Positions 46,213 through 54,981 of a stretch of 64,000 nt of DNA are shown here, one piece after another. The notes beneath the pieces are model-generated. The model saw only the letters and a program-made list of their open reading frames with translations. It made no database searches and was not told where the DNA came from. The DNA is taken from assembly GCF_003194565.2 (NCBI RefSeq), contig NZ_QICH01000001.1, positions 434,001-498,000 of the forward strand. The letters run 5' to 3'. This DNA is from Kangiella spongicola (GTDB lineage: Bacteria; Pseudomonadota; Gammaproteobacteria; Enterobacterales; Kangiellaceae). A program made the position numbers and the translations under genes. The stretch's first letter is position 1. Every line of letters begins with the position of its first letter.

Positions 46213-47418
46213 TTATGATGGACGCACCTGATGGATTAACTCAATTAATTGCTCAGCAACTTTTACCTTGCTTGCTGGCCCAATTCGTTGTTCTTTTGTA
46301 ATATTCTGTTCGCGATAAAAAACCAGTAATTCATTATGATCACATGAAAAGCCAATATCATCGCGACTGACATCATTCGCGCAAATCATTGTGATCCCTT
46401 TGCGTTCCATTTTGGACTTGGCGTAGTCGCTAACATTCTGCGTCTCAGCAGCAAAGCCCACACAAAAAGCACTCGTTTCCCCTGCAACCCACTTCAATAT
46501 GTCTGGATTTTGGCTTAACTCGATTGTTAGCCCTTCATCACCAGACTTTTTCATTTTCTCTGTGGCCACTGTTTTCGGTTTGTAATCAGCAACTGCTGCG
46601 CAAGCAACAAATACCGAATCATCACGCAGCGTTTCCTGCACTTTCCTCAGCATAGCCTCAGCGCTTTCAACTTTAAAGCAATTCACTCCAAAAGGAACAT
46701 CCAAACTCACTGGGCCGCTGACTAGAGTAACCTCAGCACCTGCTTTAGACGCCATTTCAGCAATGGCATACCCCATTTTGCCCGAACTGCGATTAGCTAA
46801 ATAGCGCACGGGATCAATCGCTTCTACAGTCGGTCCGGCGGTTACTACCCAGTGCTGACCTTGCAATGATTTAGCATTTAAAAAATGTACCGTATGTTGT
46901 AACAACTCAGCAGGCTCAAGCATTCGCCCAAGGCCAGTATCACCACAGGCCTGCTCTCCTGAACCGGGGCCCCAAACTTGAATATCTCGCTCCAATAAAG
47001 TCAGAACATTGGCTTGCGTCGCTTTATTCGCCCACATTTGCTGGTTCATAGCCGGCGCCACAGCCACAGGAGCGGCGGTTGCCAAGCACAGAGTCGTCAG
47101 CAGATCATCGGCAGCACCGTGAGTCAACTTGGAGATGACGTCGGCAGTGGCGGGAGCGATTAAAACCAGATCCGCCCAGCGCGCTAATTCGATATGTCCC
47201 ATGGCAGCTTCGGCATCAGGATCAAGCAAGTGCTCGTGAACAGGATTACCCGTCAACGCTTGGAAAGTCATTGGCGTTATAAATGCTCGCGCGCCTTTAG
47301 TCATCACCACTCGAACTTCTGCGCCAGCTTTTATCAACAAACGACTCAATTCTGCGCTTTTGTACGCAGCAATGCCGCCCGTCACTCCTAACAGGATTTT
47401 TTTACCTTGCAAACTCAT
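46213..47418 (-). CDS. coaBC: Bifunctional phosphopantothenoylcysteine synthetase/decarboxylase CoaBC (Dfp)
   Basis: CoaBC couples cysteine to 4-phosphopantothenate with CTP and decarboxylates the product on the way to coenzyme A. The 401-residue protein has the CoaC flavoprotein half (LLGVTGGIAAYKS, PAMNQQMW, and the substrate clamp ACGDTGLGRMLEP) and the CoaB half (VTAGPTVEAIDPVRYLANRS, AAVADYKP, KMKKSG and FAAETQN). It lies 35 bases upstream of the algC-like gene. In most gammaproteobacteria dut sits in that place, but it is absent here. Confidence 0.97.
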   Translation of the reverse strand: MSLQGKKILLGVTGGIAAYKSAELSRLLIKAGAEVRVVMTKGARAFITPMTFQALTGNPVHEHLLDPDAEAAMGHIELARWADLVLIAPATADVISKLTHGAADDLLTTLCLATAAPVAVAPAMNQQMWANKATQANVLTLLERDIQVWGPGSGEQACGDTGLGRMLEPAELLQHTVHFLNAKSLQGQHWVVTAGPTVEAIDPVRYLANRSSGKMGYAIAEMASKAGAEVTLVSGPVSLDVPFGVNCFKVESAEAMLRKVQETLRDDSVFVACAAVADYKPKTVATEKMKKSGDEGLTIELSQNPDILKWVAGETSAFCVGFAAETQNVSDYAKSKMERKGITMICANDVSRDDIGFSCDHNELLVFYREQNITKEQRIGPASKVKVAEQLIELIHQVRPS

Positions 47419-47434
47419 GCTAACCGATTGATTT

Positions 47435-47456
47435 AACTTATAATGAATTATAAGTT
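47435..47456. promoter_or_regulatory. Perfect 22-bp palindrome over the predicted coaBC -10 region
   Basis: AACTTATAAT GA ATTATAAGTT has two perfect 10-base arms and a 2-base centre, 17 bases before the coaBC ATG. Read on the minus strand it contains a perfect TATAAT. The -35 element is weak (TTTTGT at 17-base spacing). A dimeric regulator bound here would cover the promoter, but a chance AT-rich palindrome is possible. Confidence 0.45.
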
Positions 47457-47667
47457 TACGCTTTTACGCACAAAAATTATAGTCAAATTCTTAATTACAT
47501 CTCCCCTTAGTGCCCCTACACTTGATCCTTAGACTATGGTTGTCGGATTGCCATAGTTTTTAGCTGCGTAAGAGTCATTTTGGCTCATCCAAAGCTTAAT
47601 GCTTAACGCAGGGCTTACTCTATAGGTGAAATCAATTATTACAACGAAATACAAGGACGTTACTGCC

Positions 47668-48342
47668 ATGAAAATTATGGAATGGCCACAACAAGAAAGA
47701 CCTAGGGAACGGTTGATGCGCGATGGCGCAGAAAGCCTTTCCGACGCGGAACTACTCGCCATTTTCCTCAGGACCGGCACTCGAAATTACAATGTGGTGG
47801 ACTTAGCTCGACATTTGTTGAGTCAATTTGGGGGATTAAGGCAATTGCTTGAGGCAGATCATAAAACCTTTACCGAGCAACCAGGAATGGGCACGGCAAA
47901 ATACTGCCAGCTTCAAGCAAGTTTAGAGCTATCAAAACGCTACCTGCAGCAAAATTTACAGTTAAATCAAAGCTTTTCATCGCCCGATGAAGTAAAACAG
48001 TTCCTCTCAAGCTTGCTCAGTCATCACAAGCGTGAGCAATTCTTAGTGCTTTTCCTAAATAACCAACACCAACTCATCGCCCAAGAAACCCTGTTCCAAG
48101 GTACAATTAATAGTGCAGAAGTGCATCCAAGGGTTGTGGTGGAGCAGGCCCTAAGGTATCATTCGGCCGCAGTGATATTGGCGCATAACCACCCCAGTGG
48201 TTGCCTTGAGCCCAGCCCTTCCGATCGGCAAATTACCGACCGTATCCAACAAGCTTTACAGCTGGTAGATATAAGAACGCTGGACCATATTATTATCGCT
48301 CACAACAAAAGCTACTCCTTTGCGGAGCATGGCTTAATATGA
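47668..48342 (+). CDS. radC: RadC family protein (JAB/MPN domain)
   Basis: RadC-family proteins carry an N-terminal helix-hairpin-helix region and a C-terminal JAB/MPN metal-binding domain; despite the name, a direct repair role is doubtful. The 224-residue form shows MEWPQQERPRERLMRDGAES, LSDAELLAIFLRTGT and the JAMM-type motif LAHNHPSG...SDRQITDR. I chose the ATG at 47668 rather than one 14 codons earlier because an AAGGACG ribosome binding site precedes it and the length then matches E. coli. Divergent coaBC and downstream rpmB-rpmG-mutM complete the usual neighbourhood. Confidence 0.93.
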   Translation: MKIMEWPQQERPRERLMRDGAESLSDAELLAIFLRTGTRNYNVVDLARHLLSQFGGLRQLLEADHKTFTEQPGMGTAKYCQLQASLELSKRYLQQNLQLNQSFSSPDEVKQFLSSLLSHHKREQFLVLFLNNQHQLIAQETLFQGTINSAEVHPRVVVEQALRYHSAAVILAHNHPSGCLEPSPSDRQITDRIQQALQLVDIRTLDHIIIAHNKSYSFAEHGLI

Positions 48343-48421
48343 CCAAATTCGGCATTTACTCGAGTTTCGCTAGATGAACTGGCAAAAACACGTGTAAATT
48401 GGGCTTTTATTGTCAGTTTAG

Positions 48422-48450
48422 TTGTCAAAGACACTCCTTTCTGGTATAAA
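48422..48450 (+). promoter_or_regulatory. Predicted sigma-70 promoter for rpmB-rpmG
   Basis: TTGTCA at 48422-48427 and TATAAA at 48445-48450 are exactly 17 bases apart. The leader to the rpmB ATG would be about 70 bases. This is one of the best promoter matches in the window, as expected for ribosomal protein genes. Confidence 0.7.
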
Positions 48451-48505
48451 GTGCGCCCTATTTGAAGAGTAGCGGTGAGATAATTTCATCTCCTCGCCAA
48501 TGTAA

Positions 48506-48766
<261 letters not shown>

Positions 48767-48777
48767 GGAGCTGAAAG

Positions 48778-48933
48778 ATGCGCGATAAAATCCGTTTAGT
48801 GTCTAGTGCTGGTACAGGTCATTTCTATACCACTGACAAAAACAAGAAAAACATGCCTGGTAAAATGGAGATCAAAAAATTTGATCCAACCATTCGTAAG
48901 CATGTTATGTACAAAGAAGCTAAAATTAAGTAA
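48778..48933 (+). CDS. rpmG: 50S ribosomal protein L33
   Basis: This 51-residue reading frame translates to [20 protein letters not shown], then [17 protein letters not shown] and a basic tail ending YKEAKIK, which is full-length L33. It is the cysteine-free (zinc-independent) form usual in gammaproteobacteria. The AAGGAG at 48765-48770, overlapping the rpmB stop, is its ribosome binding site, and the pair is co-transcribed with rpmB. Confidence 0.97.
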   Translation: MRDKIRLVSSAGTGHFYTTDKNKKNMPGKMEIKKFDPTIRKHVMYKEAKIK

Positions 48934-48984
48934 TACAACCGCTTTAATTTAGTTTCACTGTTTTCTGCCTCCAAGAAAACAATT

Positions 48985-49011
48985 AAAAAGCCCGGCCTCG
49001 CTGGGCTTTTT
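48985..49011. terminator. Terminator after rpmG
   Basis: AAAAAGCCC and GGGCTTTTT form a 9-bp stem around GGCCTCGCT, giving a T-run on both strands. It ends the rpmB-rpmG transcript before mutM. Confidence 0.85.
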
Positions 49012-49066
49012 GCTATTCTGCATTACAATATTATAGCCTTTTCAATAATTGAGTATTAGATTCCTT

Positions 49067-49876
49067 ATGCCAGAGTTGCCTGAAGTTGAAACAACAACAC
49101 GTGGATTAGCCCCGCACATTACTGGGCAAACCATCATTGCTGTGAATATTCACCAGCCTAAGTTACGTTGGCCAATTCCTAATGAAATAAAACAGTTGGA
49201 AGGGCAAATCAGCGGTGAAATTCAGCGTCGTGCTAAATACATGCTGTGGCATTTCGAGGCCGGTACTGTGGTGATGCACTTAGGCATGTCAGGAGCAATG
49301 CGTGTTGTTGATGCCGATACTCCATTAAAAAAGCACGATCACTTTGAAGTCATTTTCAACAATGGCAAAGCGCTGCGATTAAATGATCCTCGTCGCTTTG
49401 GCGCTGTATTGTGGCAGGCTAAGGGTCAAACACTCGACATCATTGACTCCCTAGGCCCAGAGCCTTTGTCTGAGGATTTCGATGGCGATTACCTGCATCA
49501 AAAGCTCAGTAAGCGTAAAGGAGCCATTAAAAACGCCATAATGACCAATGCAGTGGTCGTTGGGGTTGGCAATATTTATGCTAGCGAATCTTTGTTTTTA
49601 AGCGGTATACATCCGAAAAGAGCCGCCAACCGCGTAAGCTTAAAGCGCTGTCGCCTACTCGCTTACAATATCCAGCAAGTACTGACAAAAGCTATCGAGC
49701 AAGGTGGAACCACCTTAAAAGACTTTACTCAGGCAGACGGCTCGCCTGGCTATTTTGCTCAAGAGCTGAATGTTTACGGACGTGAAAACCAGCCTTGTAA
49801 CCAGTGCCAAACACCTATTAAGAATATCGTGCTTGGCCAACGCTCCAGCTTTTACTGCCCGAAGTGTCAGCGCTAG
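49067..49876 (+). CDS. mutM: Formamidopyrimidine-DNA glycosylase MutM (Fpg)
   Basis: MutM excises 8-oxoguanine and ring-opened purines and cleaves the abasic site. The start at 49067 is chosen because the mature enzyme must begin PELPEVET, with catalytic proline after Met removal; an upstream in-frame start would bury it. Other features are KRRAKYMLWHF-like RRAKYM, the void-filling MHLGMSGAMRV, NDPRRFGAV, VGVGNIYASE and a C-terminal zinc finger (CNQC...CPKC). The length is 269 residues, standard for the family. Confidence 0.97.
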   Translation: MPELPEVETTTRGLAPHITGQTIIAVNIHQPKLRWPIPNEIKQLEGQISGEIQRRAKYMLWHFEAGTVVMHLGMSGAMRVVDADTPLKKHDHFEVIFNNGKALRLNDPRRFGAVLWQAKGQTLDIIDSLGPEPLSEDFDGDYLHQKLSKRKGAIKNAIMTNAVVVGVGNIYASESLFLSGIHPKRAANRVSLKRCRLLAYNIQQVLTKAIEQGGTTLKDFTQADGSPGYFAQELNVYGRENQPCNQCQTPIKNIVLGQRSSFYCPKCQR

Positions 49877-50012
49877 TTTAAAATTGTTCTTGGCTCCTTT
49901 TTTTGCTATGTTGAAACTAGGCGCTGGTCAGATGACTTGGTGTATTCACTTAGTTTGATCATTAAGTATTATCAATGCCAGCCGTTTAGGAGGCCATCGA
50001 AGGAGTATAGAT

Positions 50013-50420
50013 ATGCTAAGAAAGAAAACCAAGAACACGTCACACAATGTTCAAGCCGATATGACCCCAATGCTAGATATCGTTTTCATCTTGCTACTAT
50101 TTTTTATCGTTACAACCAGCTTTGTTCAAACGCAGAGCGTTGATATCACTCGTCCATCAACCGTTTGTGAGCAAGATTGTAATAAGGATACCTCGCCGCT
50201 CATTGTCTCTATCGACGAACATAACCAGGTCTTTTTTAATAATAGAAATATTGATATTGAGGCGATTCAAGCCAACCTAGAAAGTCGGTTGGTCAACAAT
50301 ATCGAAGCTCCTGTCATCGTTAAAATCCATGGCGACGCGCATAACCTCAGCTTAGTATCCGCGGTCGACCAAGCGAATAAAGCGGGCGTGGCTAACGTTA
50401 GTGTGGCTCGCTGGCCTTAA
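50013..50420 (+). CDS. ExbD/TolR family protein, copy 1
   Basis: ExbD/TolR subunits pair with ExbB/TolQ to harness the proton gradient for TonB or Tol systems. This 135-residue protein has a basic cytoplasmic tail, one transmembrane helix containing the essential aspartate (DMTPMLDIVFILLLFFIVTT) and a periplasmic domain ending DQANKAGVANVSVARW. A Cys-x3-Cys segment (TVCEQDC) after the helix is absent from copy 2. An AAGGAG ribosome binding site supports the start. No ExbB/TolQ, TolA or TonB gene is nearby, so the partner is encoded elsewhere. Confidence 0.9.
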   Translation: MLRKKTKNTSHNVQADMTPMLDIVFILLLFFIVTTSFVQTQSVDITRPSTVCEQDCNKDTSPLIVSIDEHNQVFFNNRNIDIEAIQANLESRLVNNIEAPVIVKIHGDAHNLSLVSAVDQANKAGVANVSVARWP

Positions 50421-50469
50421 TTAGTTAAAGCTAATAGCCTGTAATCGTTTGATTTTAAAATAAGCAGAC

Positions 50470-50549
50470 AACCGCCACAGGTACGACTAGCAACTTTTGT
50501 TGCATTTAGGGTAGACATTTTTTGCTGGATCACATTTAATGTGGCGGTT
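50470..50549. repeat. Long-range inverted repeat with inner hairpin between the two exbD genes
   Basis: AACCGCCAC (50470-50478) and GTGGCGGTT (50541-50549) are perfect 9-base complements 62 bases apart. Between them GCAAC-TTTT-GTTGC (50490-50503) forms a second small hairpin. The element fills the 233-base gap between the exbD copies and ends at a possible -10 (TATACT, 50549-50554). Confidence 0.45.
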
Positions 50550-50653
50550 ATACTTTAACGACACATTTAAACAATGCCGCCTTTGTGGGCCAAATGCTTA
50601 AGTTGATTCAATAACATCACCGAAGCAACAAAAGTGCGACAGGATAAAGATAT

Positions 50654-51073
50654 ATGCGTAGTAAACGAAGAAATAGAGACGAAGACGAAACGGCAATTGA
50701 CATGACACCGATGCTAGACATCGTATTCATCATGTTGATTTTCTTCATTGTAACGACGTCATTCGTCAAAGAAGATACGATTGAGCTTGCAAGACCAACA
50801 ACGAACCAAGACACAACACCGCCGAAGAACCCACCACCATTAATCGTGGTTTCTATCGACGGTCAGAGCAATGTCTTTATGAACGAGCGTTCTGTTGATC
50901 CTGAAGCGATTCGAGCTAACATCGAAACTCAACTAGCAGTCGACCCTCGTTCGCCTGTTTTGGTACGTGTGCACGAAGATGCAGTCAACGAAGTTCTAGT
51001 AACTGCAGTTGACCAAGCGAATTCTGCCGGTGTATCAAAAGTCAACGTAGCTCGCTGGGTTACGGCAGACTAA
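50654..51073 (+). CDS. ExbD/TolR family protein, copy 2
   Basis: This 139-residue paralogue of the preceding gene has the same layout: a charged tail (RSKRRNRDEDETAI), DMTPMLDIVFIMLIFFIVTT with the conserved aspartate, and a periplasmic domain ending DQANSAGVSKVNVARWVTAD. The linker differs, being Thr/Pro-rich (NQDTTPPKNPPP) where copy 1 has cysteines. The two copies arose by duplication. An AGGAT ribosome binding site precedes the ATG and a terminator follows. The two might form a heteromeric ExbD pair or serve separate motors. Confidence 0.9.
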   Translation: MRSKRRNRDEDETAIDMTPMLDIVFIMLIFFIVTTSFVKEDTIELARPTTNQDTTPPKNPPPLIVVSIDGQSNVFMNERSVDPEAIRANIETQLAVDPRSPVLVRVHEDAVNEVLVTAVDQANSAGVSKVNVARWVTAD

Positions 51074-51107
51074 TAAACGTTTCGAGTAAGCTTATCGAAA
51101 GCGTAAT

Positions 51108-51134
51108 AAAAGGTGGCCAGTGCCACCTTTTTTT
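51108..51134 (+). terminator. Terminator after exbD copy 2
   Basis: AAAAGGTGGC, CAGT loop and GCCACCTTTTTTT make a strong rho-independent hairpin with a seven-base T-run, 35 bases after the stop. Confidence 0.9.
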
Positions 51135-51158
51135 ATTGCCTGGGGTTTTATATTGAAA

Positions 51159-51521
51159 ATGAACTATAATAACTTAGAGCATTTTTGTGAACAGTTGCCA
51201 GGTGCCAAATTTGATCTCAAGTGGGGCGCGGATAGAACTTACTGTATCGCTGAGAAAATGTTTACCGTTTTTTGTTGTGACTCTAGCGTACAGGGCAGTA
51301 AACAATTGTGTTTGAAAGTCACGCCAGCAGACTTTATCGCACTGACTGATATGCACGGAATCGAGCCGGCACCTTACCTCGCAAGATACCACTGGGTTTC
51401 GATCACCGAGAATGCAACATTACCCCAGAAAGAGCTGGAACTTCTGATCAAAGGCTCTTACGATATGGTCTACTCTAAATTAAGTAAAAAGAAACAGCAG
51501 TCCTTGCACTCTAAAATATGA
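51159..51521 (+). CDS. MmcQ/YjbR family protein
   Basis: This 120-residue protein belongs to the MmcQ/YjbR family, small proteins with a double-wing DNA-binding-like fold and unknown cellular role. The family pattern is seen in PGAKFDLKWGADRTYCIAEK, MFTVFCC, CLKVTPADF, YLARYHWVSI and LIKGSYDMVYSKLSKK. A longer frame runs back to 51120 into the preceding terminator, so the ATG at 51159 is preferred and gives the usual length. It overlaps the next gene by four bases (ATGA). Confidence 0.86.
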   Translation: MNYNNLEHFCEQLPGAKFDLKWGADRTYCIAEKMFTVFCCDSSVQGSKQLCLKVTPADFIALTDMHGIEPAPYLARYHWVSITENATLPQKELELLIKGSYDMVYSKLSKKKQQSLHSKI

Positions 51522-51817
51522 CTCAATTATTTGTAATCCTTCTCATTGCCCTTGTCGTTGGCATTTGGGTTTATAACAGGCGTATACAGGAAAATGCCTA
51601 TAAAGCTGCTCAGAAAGCCTGTGAGGAAGCCTCAGTACAAAACCTTGACGGCTATGTCGCTCTAAAAAAGATTTATTTTGATAAGGACTCAGATGGGAAG
51701 CGTCAGTTTTTAAGACGTTACCAATTCGAGTTCGCCACAGACGGCGCTCAACGCTATGCTGGATTTATCGTTATGCGGGGAAAATGGCCCGTTATTGTCG
51801 AAATGGAGTCGGCTTAA
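51518..51817 (+). CDS. DUF3301 family membrane-anchored protein
   Basis: This 99-residue protein has one N-terminal transmembrane helix (LFVILLIALVVGIWVYN) and a small domain with ACEEASVQNLDGYVALKKI, RRYQFEFATDG and the ending RGKWPVIVEME. These match DUF3301, a gammaproteobacterial family without a known role. The start codon overlaps the stop of the YjbR gene, so translation is probably coupled. Its 3' end overlaps the convergent patatin gene by four bases. Confidence 0.85.
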   Translation: MTQLFVILLIALVVGIWVYNRRIQENAYKAAQKACEEASVQNLDGYVALKKIYFDKDSDGKRQFLRRYQFEFATDGAQRYAGFIVMRGKWPVIVEMESA

Positions 51818-52569
51818 ACTGCTAACGCCACTTTGCGGTCGGCGCCAATATCACGTTTCAACGCCCTTTTCGTCGCATTATAAGCGGCGACAAAGGCTTC
51901 AGGCCCAAGATGGAGTTTTGTCGGCCCACAGCGAGGCAAGTCAAACAACTGTAACGAGACTAAGTTATCTCTTTGTGGAACTTCCAATGCTTTTGATTTC
52001 TTACTGCGCCAGGGTGAAACGGACACTATGTGATGATAAAAAACTCGCTCATCCAGAGCCACGTCAGCTAGGGCAGGTCGGTCTTTAATACCGCCATCTA
52101 ACAAGCGATAGCCGTGGTAATTTAATGGCTGGAATAAAAAAGGGATGGCACACGAGGCATAAATCGCCGATACCAATTCGCCACTGTTGATTATCACGGT
52201 TGATTTGGTCTTAATATCATAAGCCGACAACGAAAGATCAGCTCGACACTCTTCAAAGGTTTCAACGGGCAAGATATCAGTTAAAATTTGTCGAAATTTC
52301 TCACCTTTCAGCAAGCCCCAACCAAAGCCCGGATCCCAGAAATCAGATCGCTTCAACTCAAACAGAATATTTTTTAATTCAGCGGTACTCAACCCAGATG
52401 CCCAGCAAGCGGCAACTAGCGCTCCTGCACTCGAGCCCGTTACCCTTTGTGGAAGTAACTCTTGCTCTTCTAATGCGGCCAGCATGCCGGTATGCGCAAA
52501 AAAACTAAAAAACCCTGAGGACAGGGTTAAAGTGAATGGCTCTTGGGACAACCAGTCTTGTAGGGTCAT
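51814..52569 (-). CDS. Patatin-like phospholipase family protein
   Basis: This 251-residue protein is a patatin-type serine lipase or acyl hydrolase with a Ser-Asp dyad. The nucleophile motif is GSSAGALVAACW (G-x-S-x-G) after an FFAHTGMLAALEE oxyanion-region segment, and the aspartate lies in LLDGGIKDRPA. There is no signal peptide, so it should be cytoplasmic or membrane-associated. The oxyanion GGG sequence seen in many patatins is replaced by SSGFFSFFAHTG, a divergence that may affect activity. Confidence 0.85.
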   Translation of the reverse strand: MTLQDWLSQEPFTLTLSSGFFSFFAHTGMLAALEEQELLPQRVTGSSAGALVAACWASGLSTAELKNILFELKRSDFWDPGFGWGLLKGEKFRQILTDILPVETFEECRADLSLSAYDIKTKSTVIINSGELVSAIYASCAIPFLFQPLNYHGYRLLDGGIKDRPALADVALDERVFYHHIVSVSPWRSKKSKALEVPQRDNLVSLQLFDLPRCGPTKLHLGPEAFVAAYNATKRALKRDIGADRKVALAV

Positions 52570-52605
52570 AGGAATATTAGAGCTGTAATCCCCCAGCTCA
52601 AGGTA

Positions 52606-52890
<285 letters not shown>

Positions 52891-52939
52891 TTAATGAGCT
52901 AAAGACTATTATCGCTTATATGTTAGGCAAGTTCGAGAC

Positions 52940-53434
<495 letters not shown>

Positions 53435-53475
53435 TCAAATTCTGGCTGTTCGCTTAAGGTATCAAGTCAACGAGA

Positions 53476-54867
53476 TTACCGCTTCATGATGCCCAGTAAA
53501 AATTTTGAAAACTTAGACGGCGGTGGGTACATCAGTTTTACGCCAGAAAAGCGTCTTTGCTGATAGATACTCTTTGCCTTTGAGAATGTTTTGAAGCCTT
53601 CGTGACCATGGTAGTGGCCCATTCCGCTCGCACCAACACCACCAAATGGTAGCTCATCTTGGCTCACGTGCAAAATGGTATCATTCAAGGTGACGCCACC
53701 TGAGATCGTATTCAGCATATAATGATTCGTGACTTTTTTATTATGGCTGAATAAGTAAAGCGCCAGTGGACGCGGCTGTTGATTTATCCAAGCAACAGCT
53801 TCAGAGTGTTCTTGATAGGGTACTACCGGTAGCAGAGGACCGAAAATCTCTTGCTGTCTAATCAACATGTCTGGCGAAGTATTTAAGACCAGTGTTGGCA
53901 CAGCTTTGTTATCAACAAGTTGATCAGCTTCGTGTTCAAAAAGGGGGACTATCTTAGCGCCCTTCTCCTTCGCGTCTTGAAGCATTTCCTGATAACGCTT
54001 CACCTGCTTATCGGAGGCTAAAGCTGTATAATCTTTCTCGCGCCACTCTGGATAGAATTTTCGAGCAGTTTCTTGCGATAAACGCACAAACTCTTCAGTT
54101 TTTGCCTCAGGTACAAAAACATAATCAGGAGCTAAGCAAGTTTGGCCAGCATTTAGTAGCTTACCAAACAATATCCGCTCCACTGCAGTTTTCAAAGGAA
54201 ACTTTTTATCGACTATAACCGGCGACTTGCCACCTAGCTCTAGGGTTACTGGTGTGAGGTTTTCGCTTGCCGCTGCCATAACTTTTTTGCCAATATTGGT
54301 CGATCCTGTAAAAACGAGATGGTCAAAAGCTAACTTAGAAAACGCTTCACCAATGTCTGCACCGCCATTAATGACGACTACTTGCTCAGATCCTAGGTAT
54401 TGCTCACAAAGCTCTGCAAACAGTTGGCTAAAGCTTGGCGTGAACTCCGACATTTTCAGCATGACTCGGTTTCCCGCAGCTAAAGCGCCAATTAAAGGTC
54501 CCAAAGCTAAAAATAACGGGTAGTTCCAAGGAACAATAACTCCAACTACACCCAGGGGCTGATACATGATCTTTGCTTTAGCTGGCTTAAACCAAATATC
54601 CACAGGACGCTTGCTTGGCGCCATCCACTGAGCCAGAGACTTTCGTGTAAAACTAATGGAATTTAGGGCAGGATAAATTTCTGCAAATTCGGTTTCGAAG
54701 GGCGTGCGGTAGCCGAAGTCATCATTAAGTGCCTTTTTAATGGCATCTTGGTTTTGTAACAACATACGTTTCAGTTGGCGAAGAAGGTGGTCACGCTTCT
54801 CCAAACTTGGATAAGGATCGTCTTGATAGTGTTGTTTGAGCGACTTCAGCGTGTTCTGTAATTCCAT
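53476..54867 (-). CDS. Aldehyde dehydrogenase (coniferyl-aldehyde-dehydrogenase-like)
   Basis: This 463-residue class-3-type aldehyde dehydrogenase oxidises a hydrophobic aldehyde with NAD(P). Motifs include PLGVVGVIVPWNYPLFLALG, the nucleotide-binding VFTGSTNIGKKV, the general base ELGGKSPVIV, and the catalytic cysteine in NAGQTCLAPDY. The C-terminal GGVGASGMGHYHGHEGFKTF and the membrane-proximal hydrophobic tail resemble coniferyl aldehyde dehydrogenases and fatty aldehyde dehydrogenases. A related gene is near coaD in Pseudomonas. The true substrate is not set by sequence. Confidence 0.9.
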   Translation of the reverse strand: MELQNTLKSLKQHYQDDPYPSLEKRDHLLRQLKRMLLQNQDAIKKALNDDFGYRTPFETEFAEIYPALNSISFTRKSLAQWMAPSKRPVDIWFKPAKAKIMYQPLGVVGVIVPWNYPLFLALGPLIGALAAGNRVMLKMSEFTPSFSQLFAELCEQYLGSEQVVVINGGADIGEAFSKLAFDHLVFTGSTNIGKKVMAAASENLTPVTLELGGKSPVIVDKKFPLKTAVERILFGKLLNAGQTCLAPDYVFVPEAKTEEFVRLSQETARKFYPEWREKDYTALASDKQVKRYQEMLQDAKEKGAKIVPLFEHEADQLVDNKAVPTLVLNTSPDMLIRQQEIFGPLLPVVPYQEHSEAVAWINQQPRPLALYLFSHNKKVTNHYMLNTISGGVTLNDTILHVSQDELPFGGVGASGMGHYHGHEGFKTFSKAKSIYQQRRFSGVKLMYPPPSKFSKFLLGIMKR

Positions 54868-54981
54868 AATAAAAATATAGATATCAATAGGTTAATTAAA
54901 TCTAGCTTAACAGATTAAGGGCATGACTCCTAATCACATGAGAGCAGACTATTTTTAAGCCTTAGCTGTTGCTAGTGGTGA

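Noticed and set aside
47626-47667. Longer RadC reading from the ATG at 47626
   Set aside because: The downstream ATG has a good ribosome binding site and gives the standard family length.
49955-49975. Fur-like AT-rich dyad (TTGATCATT...TATTATCAA) upstream of exbD copy 1
   Set aside because: The arms are separated by five bases instead of one and fit the 9-1-9 Fur consensus poorly, so it is not called a Fur box.
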